NCBI GenBank assembly: GCA_964368455.1
Contig: CAYJAZ010000002.1
Location: 62,001-126,000, forward strand
Origin: CAYJAZ01 sp964368455
GTDB taxonomy: Bacteria; Desulfobacterota; Desulfovibrionia; Desulfovibrionales; Desulfovibrionaceae
Direction: 5' to 3'
Length of the DNA stretch: 64,000 bases
The notes under the pieces were generated by a model, which was given only the letters and a program-made list of their open reading frames with translations, had not been told where the DNA came from and did no database searches. The position numbers were made by a program, and so were the translations under genes. Shown here one piece after another: positions 9,053 to 17,787 of the stretch (the stretch's first letter is position 1; every line of letters begins with the position of its first letter).

Positions 9053-9092
9053 AAGCTTCATAGCTCTAGATTTTTCTATGGCTGTGGAGCTT
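9053..9092 (+). promoter_or_regulatory. Intercistronic hairpin between kinase and glycosidase genes
   Basis: AAGCTTCATAGC (9053-9064) pairs with GCTGTGGAGCTT (9081-9092) over 12 continuous base pairs including G-U pairs, with a 16-nt loop. No T-run follows, so it is not a simple terminator. It could stabilise or process the mRNA and set the ratio of kinase to glycosidase. Confidence 0.55.
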
Positions 9093-9117
9093 AATTACTA
9101 TTTATGAGGTCTACACA

Positions 9118-11289
9118 ATGACAAATCCATTTATTCCAGAACGTTTGGCACACATTAGAGGTTTAGCTCTCGTACAAAGCAATGCAAATAATGCAGTTTT
9201 TGCTTGTTCTGAAGGTGAAATAACAGTAACAGCTTTTGCTCCATCTATCTTCCGTGTGACAATGGGGGATCGTTCCTTACCAGAATACCCAATAATGATT
9301 GCTAAAGAACAAAATATAGCAATGAAAGTGGAAGAAAAAGAAGATTGCTTTGTTTGTAAGGCTTTTGACTGTGAATTTATTCTTGGAAAAGAAGACATCA
9401 CAATGTCAATGAAACAAAATAAAAAAGAAATCCTTCCTGTCACAGAAGATCAGCATTTTGTTCGTCGTCATCGTTTGCCAGCTTTAGCAAAAACTGAACA
9501 GGGTTGGTTTGTTTCGCTTGCATTACCTTTTGATGTTTCTGTGTATGGCGGCGGCGAACGCTATGGCACATTAAACCGCCGTGGCGATCTCTTTAAAATG
9601 TGGAATGAAGATGCCTTAGGCGTGAACTCTGACTGGTGTTATAAAAACGTTCCATTCTTCTGGACAAGTGCAAATTGGGGTGTTTTTGTGAACACACCTA
9701 GCCTTGTACAATTTGGCGTTGGTTATAGCCAATGGTCTAACCAAAATTTCTGTATTGACTTACACGAACAAAGAATGGATCTTTTCTTTATTTGTGCTGA
9801 AAATCCAACACATATGCTTGAAAGATATACTTTCTTAACAGGTAAAGCACCAAAAGTTCCTTTATGGTCACTTGGTTGCTGGCTTTCAAAAGCTTATTAT
9901 AAAACACCAGAAGAAACTATGGCAGCAGCAAAGATTATGCGTGAAAAGCAAGTTCCTTGTGATGTAATCACTCTTGATGGCAGAGCTTGGCAAGACACAG
10001 ACACACGTTATCTTTTTGAATGGTGTCCAAAACGTTACGACGATCCAAAAGCTTTTTGCGATGAATTAAAAGCATTAGACTATAAAATATGTGTATGGGA
10101 ATATCCAATAGTTTCTATTCACAATCCACGTTTTAAAGAGCTTTCAGACAAAGGCTATTTCATGCGTGATGCAAATAACGAAACCTATATCTTTAAATTT
10201 GATCCAACTCCATTTGGCGAAGTTTTAACTTTATTACCAGATTCAGGCCTTATCGACTTTACAAATCCAGAAGCTTATCAATTCTGGAAAGATATGCACA
10301 AGGGCTTATTTGAAGTGGGTGTTGATTCTATGAAGGTAGACTTTGGCGAACAAATCCTCCCTGATATGTACACAAAAGATGGCGACACAGGCACAAGAGT
10401 GCACAATGTCACATCACTACTCTATAATCTTTGTGCTTACGAAGCTGCACAAGAATATTTTGGCGATCAAGCTTGTAACTGGGCTCGTTCTGGTTGGGCT
10501 GGTTCACAACGTGCACCAATACATTGGGCTGGTGACACAGGCACTTCATGGGGCGGATTAACTGCTTCAATTCTTGGCGGACTTTCATATGGTATGTCAG
10601 GCTATCCATATTATTCACACGACATAGGTGGCTTCTATGGCGAACAGCCAGATGCAGAACTTTTTGTTCGTTGGACACAAGTTGCAGCATTCTTCTCACA
10701 CATGCGTTTCCACGGCATAGGACCTCGTGAACCTTGGGCTTATGGTACTAAGGCAGAAGAAATTGTGACAAATTTTGTAAAATTACGTTACCGTTTACTT
10801 CCTTATATTGAAGATGCATGTACAATTGCTTCACAAACAGGCTTACCTGTACAAAGAGCAATGGTGCTTGCTTTCCCTGAAGATAAAACTGTGCATCATT
10901 TTGAACAGCAATTTATGCTTGGCGATTCTTTACTCGTTTGCCCTGTGCTTGCTAAAGATGGTAAAGTCAGCTATAGATTACCGCAAGGTTTATGGTATGA
11001 CTTCTGGACAGGTCAAGCTGTTGAAGGCGGCATGACAATAAATACTCTATGTCCGCTTGATCGTATTCCTCTATTTGTCAAAGCTGGTTCAGTATTAAAG
11101 CTTGGGCCAATGGTTCAGCATACTGGCGAAATCAAAGAAAGAGTTAATCAAGTTGTTGTATATGGACAAATAGACTATTCATCTGCAAAATGGGATGATT
11201 ATGTTCAATACGAAAATTCTTGGATTAAATTAGCACAAAATGTAGAACGTATTTCACCAGAAAATCTACATAAAGTAATATTTGGATAA
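9118..11289 (+). CDS. GH31 alpha-glycosidase, YicI (alpha-xylosidase)-like
   Basis: A 723-residue cytoplasmic family-31 glycosidase with no signal peptide. The motifs align along the length of E. coli YicI: YGGGERY (from 143), the catalytic nucleophile Asp408 in KVDFGE, Arg457 in ARSG, the acid/base Asp473 in HWAGD, and SHDIGGF. At the -1 subsite, where YicI has Cys307-Phe308 next to Asp306, this protein has Gly288-Arg289 in LDGRAW, an Arg near where the C5/C6 substituent of the sugar should lie. The Gln288/Arg301/Trp304 set that E. coli sulfoquinovosidase YihQ uses to hold a sulfonate is not aligned here. Substrate therefore unassigned: an alpha-xyloside, or an alpha-glycoside with an acidic C6, are both possible. 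Preceded by GAGG; third gene of the operon. Confidence 0.92.
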   Translation: MTNPFIPERLAHIRGLALVQSNANNAVFACSEGEITVTAFAPSIFRVTMGDRSLPEYPIMIAKEQNIAMKVEEKEDCFVCKAFDCEFILGKEDITMSMKQNKKEILPVTEDQHFVRRHRLPALAKTEQGWFVSLALPFDVSVYGGGERYGTLNRRGDLFKMWNEDALGVNSDWCYKNVPFFWTSANWGVFVNTPSLVQFGVGYSQWSNQNFCIDLHEQRMDLFFICAENPTHMLERYTFLTGKAPKVPLWSLGCWLSKAYYKTPEETMAAAKIMREKQVPCDVITLDGRAWQDTDTRYLFEWCPKRYDDPKAFCDELKALDYKICVWEYPIVSIHNPRFKELSDKGYFMRDANNETYIFKFDPTPFGEVLTLLPDSGLIDFTNPEAYQFWKDMHKGLFEVGVDSMKVDFGEQILPDMYTKDGDTGTRVHNVTSLLYNLCAYEAAQEYFGDQACNWARSGWAGSQRAPIHWAGDTGTSWGGLTASILGGLSYGMSGYPYYSHDIGGFYGEQPDAELFVRWTQVAAFFSHMRFHGIGPREPWAYGTKAEEIVTNFVKLRYRLLPYIEDACTIASQTGLPVQRAMVLAFPEDKTVHHFEQQFMLGDSLLVCPVLAKDGKVSYRLPQGLWYDFWTGQAVEGGMTINTLCPLDRIPLFVKAGSVLKLGPMVQHTGEIKERVNQVVVYGQIDYSSAKWDDYVQYENSWIKLAQNVERISPENLHKVIFG

Positions 11290-11331
11290 ACTTTTGTTGA
11301 TCTTGCTAGAGTAGCAGACTAATAAAAGTAA

Positions 11332-11348
11332 AAACTTTATAAAAGTTT
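11332..11348 (+). promoter_or_regulatory. Small hairpin between glycosidase and dctQ
   Basis: AAACTTT-ATA-AAAGTTT is a perfect 7-bp AT-only dyad within the 94-bp gap. It is weak as a terminator and may be a processing site or part of an internal promoter. The gap ends with an AGGGGGAG ribosome-binding site. Confidence 0.3.
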
Positions 11349-11383
11349 AATGTTTATTAATCTTCAATAGAGGGGGAGATTTA

Positions 11384-11935
11384 GTGAAAACAATCATTGC
11401 ACCGCTTGAAAAAATCCTGTCAGTGCTCAATAAAGTAGCCTTACATATAAGCACATGGATGCTTATTGGTATGCTTGCTATTGTCACACTCAACGTTATC
11501 TTACGTTACTTTTTTTCATACAGTATCACTTGGTCAGAAGAAGCATCACGTTATCTTATGGTTTGGGTAACATTCTTGCTTTTTCCATACGCACACGCAA
11601 AAGGTTCATTAGTAGCGGTGGATTTTTTAGTAGCTAGATTTAGATATTCAAGAATAGGCGTCATACACGCAATTTTCCTTGAATTACTATGCCTTATTGT
11701 TTTAGTTATTGCCTGTGAACAAGCTTACAACTTTGTTGTACGTTCTATGGCAACAGTAACATTGGCTCTACGCTTGCCTATGTGGTGGGTGACTTCTGTT
11801 ATGCCTTATTCTTTTGCTTTGACTGCAATAGCTTCGTTTGTCTGGCTTATAAAGCTTATTTCTTGCTTAGGTAATCCAGAAAAATTGATAGCTGAAGATG
11901 AATATCGCAGATCTGGCTTAGAACAAGGACATTAG
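11384..11935 (+). CDS. dctQ: TRAP transporter small membrane subunit (DctQ type)
   Basis: The 183-residue small permease subunit of a tripartite ATP-independent periplasmic transporter, with four hydrophobic segments and the typical central region SITWSEEASRYLMVWVTFL. It uses a GTG start placed by a strong AGGGGGAG site. It forms the membrane unit with the DctM protein encoded 11 bp downstream and receives substrate from the DctP protein at 13312, driven by an ion gradient. Linkage to the glycosidase, kinase and isomerase genes suggests uptake of the glycoside they degrade. Confidence 0.92.
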   Translation: MKTIIAPLEKILSVLNKVALHISTWMLIGMLAIVTLNVILRYFFSYSITWSEEASRYLMVWVTFLLFPYAHAKGSLVAVDFLVARFRYSRIGVIHAIFLELLCLIVLVIACEQAYNFVVRSMATVTLALRLPMWWVTSVMPYSFALTAIASFVWLIKLISCLGNPEKLIAEDEYRRSGLEQGH

Positions 11936-11946
11936 GAGTTATAAAT

Positions 11947-13266
11947 ATGTTAAAAACATTATTCGCACCACTTATTAAAGTTAAAATGGTATACCTGCTT
12001 TTCTTCTTTTCTTTGATAGGCTTAGGTTTACCTATTGTATATGTATTATTATTAGCACCTGGCATAGATTTAGCTATTTCAGGACAATTCAACTTCTTCC
12101 CTCTTCTTACACAAAGATTATGGAATGGTGTTGATAGTTTTGCTCTTATGGCTCTTCCATTCTTCGTGCTTGCAGGCGAACTTATGGCTGCTGGTGGCGT
12201 TACTGTGCGTATGGTTCGCTTTGCTGAAAGCCTTATTGGCCATCTACGTGGCGGACTTGCTCACGTTTGTGTGCTTGCTTCTGTTATGCTTTCAGGCGGT
12301 TCTGGCTCTGCGGTTGCAGATGCTTCTGCCTTAGGTTCAATGCTTATCCCTGCTATGAATGATTTGAAATATCCACGTGGAATTTCAGCTGCTGTTATTG
12401 CCTCTGCTGGTATCTTAGCCCCTATCATTCCGCCATCAGGCCTTATGATTATGTATGCATTTGTACAAAACACTTCTATTGCAGCTATGTTTGCTGGTGG
12501 TATTGTTCCTGGACTTATGCTTGCTGGTGGCTTTATGCTTATTATTTGGCTTAAAGCAAGAAAAGGTGCTTTCCCACCACCAAAACCGCGTGCTACAGTT
12601 TCAGAAAAACTCACATCAGCAAGAGAAGCACTTCTTCCACTTGGAACTCCTGTTATCTTGATGGGTGGTATCTTACTTGGTATTATGACACCAACCGAAG
12701 CCGCTGGTATTGCAGCTTTTTATGCTCTTCTACTCGGCGTATTCTATACAAGAGAAATTAAATCTGGCGACTTACTTAGAATATTTAGACATTCAGCTAT
12801 TTCCTCAGCTTCTATTCTTGTTTTAGTTGGTGCAGCAGTTGCTTTTGCTTCTTTAGTGAGCTTGCGTCAAACACCTATTATGTTAGGTAATTGGCTCACA
12901 ACAATCACTTCAGATCCTGTCTTACTCTTCTTCTTGATCAACGTCACTTTATTAGTTGTAGGTTGTATCATGGATGCTGGCCCAACTATTCTTATTCTTG
13001 GCCCAATTCTCGCTCCAACAATGGTAAAGCTTGGTATTGATCCTGTACACTTTGGCGTAGTTATGGTTGTAAACCTTACCATAGGACTTATGACACCGCC
13101 AATGGGACTTGTGCTCTTTGTGACGCAGGGGATATCGGGACTGAAAATGAATGAATTAGTCAAAGAAATCGTACCTTTCTTTGCCGCAGCTATAACAGTT
13201 TTGATGTTAATAACATTTTTCCCAAGCCTTGTTTTATTCTTGCCAAGAGCATGGGGTTTAATGTAG
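11947..13266 (+). CDS. dctM: TRAP transporter large membrane subunit (DctM type)
   Basis: The 439-residue, about 12-helix transport subunit of the TRAP system. Diagnostic segments include ALPFFVLAGELMAAGGVT, MLSGGSGSAVADASALGSML, APIIPPSGLMIMYA, GIMTPTEAAGIAA and MDAGPTILILGPIL. It works as a sodium-coupled elevator-type carrier with DctQ. Start from the ATG after TAGGAG; 11 bp after dctQ and 45 bp before dctP, an order (Q-M-P) that differs from the common P-Q-M order. Confidence 0.96.
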   Translation: MLKTLFAPLIKVKMVYLLFFFSLIGLGLPIVYVLLLAPGIDLAISGQFNFFPLLTQRLWNGVDSFALMALPFFVLAGELMAAGGVTVRMVRFAESLIGHLRGGLAHVCVLASVMLSGGSGSAVADASALGSMLIPAMNDLKYPRGISAAVIASAGILAPIIPPSGLMIMYAFVQNTSIAAMFAGGIVPGLMLAGGFMLIIWLKARKGAFPPPKPRATVSEKLTSAREALLPLGTPVILMGGILLGIMTPTEAAGIAAFYALLLGVFYTREIKSGDLLRIFRHSAISSASILVLVGAAVAFASLVSLRQTPIMLGNWLTTITSDPVLLFFLINVTLLVVGCIMDAGPTILILGPILAPTMVKLGIDPVHFGVVMVVNLTIGLMTPPMGLVLFVTQGISGLKMNELVKEIVPFFAAAITVLMLITFFPSLVLFLPRAWGLM

Positions 13267-13311
13267 TATTATAAATGCCTTTTGGCAGACAACTTTTAAG
13301 GAGAAATATTT

Positions 13312-14367
13312 ATGTTTAAACGTTTTTTACTCGCTGCTCTTAGCCTTTGCGTCTTCGCAACTTCAGCACAAGCAACAACCCTTAACTTAGTTTTCCTTTC
13401 ACAAGAAGGAACAGCTGAACACGAAGCTGTTAAGTACTTAAAACACTATGTTGAAGCTCGTACAAACAACGAACTCACAATTGAAGTTTTCCAAGGTGCA
13501 CAACTTTGTGGTAATGCGCCAGAATGTTTCCAAGCTTTAATGTCTGACACAGTAAATATCTACACAGCAACTGCTGGTGGACTTTCTGTTGTTTATCCTG
13601 AAGTAGCAGCATTAAACCTACCATACATGATTCCTAGCGAAGTTATGGCTCAAGAAATGCTTGCAGGTACTTTTGAAAACGATCTTCGTAAATTCGTTTT
13701 AGAAGGTACAAACAACCAATTCTTAATGATGTCATTAAGCCAATCTGCTGGCTGGCGTTCATACGCAAACACAAAGAAAGAAGTTAAATCACCAGCTGAT
13801 CTTAAAGGTATGAAATTACGTACTGTTGAAGATCAAGTGCAAATGGAACAAGTTCGTTTACACGGTGCTTCACCAACTCCAATCCCATTCATGGAAGTTT
13901 ATGACTCACTTTCAAAAGGTGTTGTTGACGGTTCATTAAACTCAATCACAGATATCGTTGCTGTAAAATTACACGAAAAAGCAAAATTCATCACATTAGA
14001 CGGACATAACTTCATGTTCGCAGCATGGTTCATGAATGCTAACTTCTTCAAAGGCTTAAGCCGTGATTTCCAATTAGCTCTTATCGACGGTTTCAAATTA
14101 ATGGGTACATTAGAAAATGGCGTGCAAATGTCAAAAGAACTTCCTGCTTACGCTCAATTTGCTGAAGTAGGCGGAAAACTCTATGTTCCAAATCCAACTG
14201 AAAAACAACAATTCATCGATTCTGTAGCTCCATTACGTAAATGGTATACAGATACTTTCGGTGCTAAAGGTCAAGCTTTCTTAGATATGATCGATAAAAA
14301 TATCACAGCATCACAAAAATTAGTTGATGCTCGTTACGCATCATTTGGTGCTACTCTTAATCAATAG
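13312..14367 (+). CDS. dctP: TRAP transporter periplasmic substrate-binding protein (DctP type)
   Basis: A 351-residue extracytoplasmic solute receptor. Residues 1 to about 21 form a signal peptide ending in AQA. DctP features follow: GMKLR with Arg170 (the family's conserved arginine that pairs with an acidic group of the ligand), IPFMEVYDSLSKGVVDG and a C-terminal helical region. Retention of Arg170 supports an anionic ligand, although the family also binds some neutral ones. An AAGGAG site precedes the ATG, and a strong terminator follows 17 bp after the stop, so dctP closes the operon that starts with the isomerase. Confidence 0.94.
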   Translation: MFKRFLLAALSLCVFATSAQATTLNLVFLSQEGTAEHEAVKYLKHYVEARTNNELTIEVFQGAQLCGNAPECFQALMSDTVNIYTATAGGLSVVYPEVAALNLPYMIPSEVMAQEMLAGTFENDLRKFVLEGTNNQFLMMSLSQSAGWRSYANTKKEVKSPADLKGMKLRTVEDQVQMEQVRLHGASPTPIPFMEVYDSLSKGVVDGSLNSITDIVAVKLHEKAKFITLDGHNFMFAAWFMNANFFKGLSRDFQLALIDGFKLMGTLENGVQMSKELPAYAQFAEVGGKLYVPNPTEKQQFIDSVAPLRKWYTDTFGAKGQAFLDMIDKNITASQKLVDARYASFGATLNQ

Positions 14368-14383
14368 TCTAAAAAAATAGCTA

Positions 14384-14418
14384 AAGCCCTTACTTGTGAA
14401 AGTAAGGGCTTTTTTTTT
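14384..14418 (+). terminator. Rho-independent terminator after dctP
   Basis: AAGCCCTTACTT pairs perfectly with AAGTAAGGGCTT across a GTGA tetraloop, followed by a run of T. On the minus strand the same stem is followed by a shorter T-rich stretch, so it may also end the convergent autotransporter transcript. Confidence 0.95.
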
Positions 14419-14434
14419 GTTATGTAATAACTTA

Positions 14435-17284
14435 TTAAAACATAAATTTAGATTGAATAGAAACATTATGCATTTGCTGTTCTGAGCCGTATTCGCCATT
14501 ATAATTTAGGTTTAGGCTGAAATTATTTTTGCTCCATTCTAGGCCGAAGTCAGTAAGGAAAGTAGTGTCGTCTGCATTCGAACGTGTACTGTATTCTGTG
14601 CCAAAGGTTCTGAAATCGCTGTCGACATCGCTACCCGATAGGTTTTGACGAATACCAGCACTAAGTAAAAGAGCAAGAGCATTATTGTTTTCAAATTGCC
14701 ATGTACTATGCCAATTTAAAGTGAGATCAGCATAGAAAGCAGAATAGGAAGTGCTGTCGTATTCCATATTATACATGGAATAGCTTGAACCCCAGTCTAT
14801 ATCGTAAGAATCTGCATTCATATTGAGGTAAGAAAAGCCTATTTGCGGTGTAAAAGTGTGTCCATTTGCGATTTCAAAAAGGTATCCACTATTGAGTGAA
14901 AGATATATTGCTTGACTATCGTAATCTGCTTTACTGCTTGCTACTACATCAGGAAGGCTATAGTCATTCTCAATTTGGCTTATAGCGGTAGTTGCTTGTG
15001 CAGATACATACCATTGTGGCAAAATATTATAATTTGCGTGTAGACCAAAGGCAAAAGAGGTGGAATCAGAGTTCATGTCCATAATATCTGCGTCAATCTG
15101 TGCATAATTGAAATCAAAATGCGCACCTAGAGAGAATTTTGGGCTTAAAGTATAGCTTGCTCCAGCTGTCACACCACTTTGCGAACCGTCAAAATTGTAT
15201 TCACTATTATTTATGTAAGAACTATAAGGTGTTGCAAATACAGTCCATTTATTTTGTTCCATATCAGAGCCTGCGGCAATACCACTATTTCCATTGGCTG
15301 AAACTAGGCTTTTATAGAGTTCAAGATACTTTGTTTGTAGTAATTTTCTTGTTATATTACTCATCTGCCCTCGAACTTGTGTTAAATTGGACTGAGCAGA
15401 GATAGAACCAGGAACAGTTTCAGTATTGATATTTGCATCAAGGCGAACGCTTGTTGTAGGGCTGGTTATATTTCCACCTGTAATAACAGCTTTAATGAAA
15501 GGAACTTCTGTTGTAATTTTGCCAAGTTGAGTAGGAGTTGCCGTGTTATCAATGCTTACTAAATTTTCTAAAGAATACTCTTTTCCCAAATAAAAACCTT
15601 CTGCTTTTGTTCCAGGACGTAAGATAAGTGTTGAATTTGCTAAATTTACAGAAGTTTCTGCTTCACCGCCAAAAACAGTATCGGTAAGAGTCCAATCTCT
15701 TAAAGTAGTTGCCCAAGTGCCTATTTGTAGCTTAGTAGTAGTGTTATCGATAAAATCTACAGCATAGGCTTCATACATTTTTGCACTTGCACCACTTTGC
15801 TGTGTGCTTGCATTAAGATTAATAATACCAGTATTTGAAAGAAAAATATTATCGCCGCTGCCCTTTATTAACATACCATATGCAGTTGCATCGGCAGTAG
15901 CACTACCGAAAGTAGCTGTGCCCGCTGTAGCTGTAACATCAATAATTCCACTATTATTTAGCTTTAGTGTATAAGTACCGTCGCTTGTAGACCATATGCC
16001 GGAAGCAGTAGCGTCCGCAGAATTAGCACCAATAGTAGTTATAGCTTCAACATTAATAGTACCGCTATTATTAATTCCTGCATATGAAGAAAAGTAAAAA
16101 TTATCTCCTTTAGTAGAAACATAAATACCGGTAACATCAGCTGTAGCTAGTGAGCTATCAGTTGTTGATGTAGTAGATATGGCTGTGCCTGCTTTACCAT
16201 ACACATTTATCGTTCCGCTATTATTTGTTGTGCTGTTATAAACAGGAAAGTAATAACTGCTACTACCATCTGCATTACCAACATGTATACCATAGAGCTC
16301 AATGTCTGTTTTTACTGTTTTATTTTCCTGTCCTTTTACGTTTCCAGATTGAGCATCTATTATAATAGCCCCTTTATTTTCAATATTTACAAAATTGCTA
16401 GTGCCTTCAATATCTGCAAATATGCCATAAATATCTCTAATGTGAGCGTATGCTCCTTCTGCAGCCTCAGTTATATCACCAGTTTTAGCTATGATTTTTA
16501 TCTCTGCGTCTGAACCATTAGTAATTTTAGTAAGTCCCCCATATGTGTATACGCCATGAACCTCATTAATATAGTTGTACAACTCCCCTGTGGTATTAGT
16601 ATTTTCAGTTTGTAGATTTATTAAAATACTGCCATTGTTGTTGACTTCATTATTCTTAGTGCCAGAAGTTTGCACTGTTTTTGAAAATATTCCCACAACC
16701 TTTTTATTAATAGAATATTGATCACCTGAAACACTTTGAGATGTTTTTAGATCGATACTTATTAACGCACCAGCATTGTTAGTAAATATATTAGAACCTT
16801 TTGAACTTATATGCACACCACGTATTGGCGGTCTTTCAACTGCAGGGATTTCGTGCATTAAAATAGAACCATTATTAGTAAAAGAAAAATCCACTCCTAC
16901 ATCTTCACTATAACCATACATAGCAATTATGGGATTTGGTAGAACAAAGCCCAATCCTGTAGAATCAAAATTGAATTCCCAATAATAGCCCGCACCCCCA
17001 CTAATAGTACCATTATTGACTAGAACAGAGTCATTGTAAACATGCTTAATTTCTTGAAAAGGTATGTCATTATTGTCTTTTTGTCGCTCACCATCGCCTG
17101 CGTCCATTGTTGAAATAGTGCTACCTGCAGGGTTTATACCTACAGCAAAAGCTTCATCTATAAAAACAGGGCTTACAAGCATGCTTGCTACTGCAAGCGT
17201 GCCAAAAACATTTATTAAATTGCACTTTTTCAGTACTGCCTTATAACGATTAACTAAATTCCCTGTTGCATTGCGTGTTTGCAT
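14435..17284 (-). CDS. Autotransporter (type Va) with beta-helical passenger
   Basis: A 949-residue surface protein. An extended N-terminal region with a signal peptide ends near EAFA (about residue 47). The passenger is built of repeated beta-helix rungs with motifs such as NNSGTINV and NNGSIL, rich in Asn, Ser, Thr and Gly. The C-terminal part, about 260 residues, is an autotransporter beta-barrel (WTVFATPYSSYINNSEYNFD near its start; alternating hydrophobic strands) ending in the terminal phenylalanine of KFMF recognised by the Bam machinery. No protease or lipase motif is visible, so adhesion or surface display is likely but unproven. GAGGAG precedes the start. It stands alone, convergent to the TRAP operon. 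Confidence 0.9.
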   Translation of the reverse strand: MQTRNATGNLVNRYKAVLKKCNLINVFGTLAVASMLVSPVFIDEAFAVGINPAGSTISTMDAGDGERQKDNNDIPFQEIKHVYNDSVLVNNGTISGGAGYYWEFNFDSTGLGFVLPNPIIAMYGYSEDVGVDFSFTNNGSILMHEIPAVERPPIRGVHISSKGSNIFTNNAGALISIDLKTSQSVSGDQYSINKKVVGIFSKTVQTSGTKNNEVNNNGSILINLQTENTNTTGELYNYINEVHGVYTYGGLTKITNGSDAEIKIIAKTGDITEAAEGAYAHIRDIYGIFADIEGTSNFVNIENKGAIIIDAQSGNVKGQENKTVKTDIELYGIHVGNADGSSSYYFPVYNSTTNNSGTINVYGKAGTAISTTSTTDSSLATADVTGIYVSTKGDNFYFSSYAGINNSGTINVEAITTIGANSADATASGIWSTSDGTYTLKLNNSGIIDVTATAGTATFGSATADATAYGMLIKGSGDNIFLSNTGIINLNASTQQSGASAKMYEAYAVDFIDNTTTKLQIGTWATTLRDWTLTDTVFGGEAETSVNLANSTLILRPGTKAEGFYLGKEYSLENLVSIDNTATPTQLGKITTEVPFIKAVITGGNITSPTTSVRLDANINTETVPGSISAQSNLTQVRGQMSNITRKLLQTKYLELYKSLVSANGNSGIAAGSDMEQNKWTVFATPYSSYINNSEYNFDGSQSGVTAGASYTLSPKFSLGAHFDFNYAQIDADIMDMNSDSTSFAFGLHANYNILPQWYVSAQATTAISQIENDYSLPDVVASSKADYDSQAIYLSLNSGYLFEIANGHTFTPQIGFSYLNMNADSYDIDWGSSYSMYNMEYDSTSYSAFYADLTLNWHSTWQFENNNALALLLSAGIRQNLSGSDVDSDFRTFGTEYSTRSNADDTTFLTDFGLEWSKNNFSLNLNYNGEYGSEQQMHNVSIQSKFMF

Positions 17285-17541
17285 AAAAGCTCCTCGTTTT
17301 TAACTGTATTTATAAAAGAAAATGTGCATACAAAAAGTGAGTACAAAAAAATGTATGCTTATTAATTATGCATTATTTTTCTTATAATGTCAAACAATAT
17401 ACAGTTTTTTTAGATGTTTGGGAGTTATTATTGGCATAAGCAATTTAAGAAAATTTTATCTTATAAAAGCATGGATTGTCACGGCCTTTGCCTTGTTTCA
17501 CTTCTCGCAATCCCTGTCTTTAAAGATTAAGCCTATTCTCA
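17285..17541. other. Non-coding stretch upstream of the autotransporter
   Basis: AT-rich sequence that should hold the autotransporter promoter. I see no convincing gene. The remainder of the 503-bp gap, from 17542, is repeat R1 copy A. Confidence 0.4.
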
Positions 17542-17764
17542 CACATTTGGAACGCAGTGACAAATGGCAACTTATTCTCTGATAAATTTAATTCTCGCCC
17601 ATTTTAAAGCGAAACAGTATTTAATGTTTTGGTGCGGAGCAACAAAACTTTAAAACTTTTTCGCAAATAAAAAAATAAATAAACTTCTTTAGGCAAACCC
17701 CCTCGCATTCACCTTGCAAATTGGGGTTTCCAAAGGGATTCAATCCCTTTGGCCGTCGGAGACA
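17542..17764 (-). repeat. Interspersed repeat R1, copy A
   Basis: About 223 bp, matching R1 copy B (28712-28932) over its length and copy C (28424-28604, inverted) with an internal deletion. It contains CATTTG..CAAATG arms, a hairpin around GTTTTGGTGC/GCAACAAAAC, and a long palindrome CCAAAGGGATT/AATCCCTTTGG, and ends in GGCCGTCGGAGAC. The GGAG-box end lies 23 bp after the stop of the minus-strand rluD-coaE gene, so it is in that gene's 3' untranslated region. Confidence 0.8.
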
Positions 17765-17787
17765 TTAAAATAATATAAGTAAAAAAA

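Noticed and set aside
9118..11289. Calling the GH31 enzyme a sulfoquinovosidase (yihQ)
   Set aside because: The sulfonate-binding Gln, Arg and Trp of YihQ do not align with this protein; overall it is closer to YicI. The sulfonated-sugar idea is kept only as a hypothesis for the whole locus.
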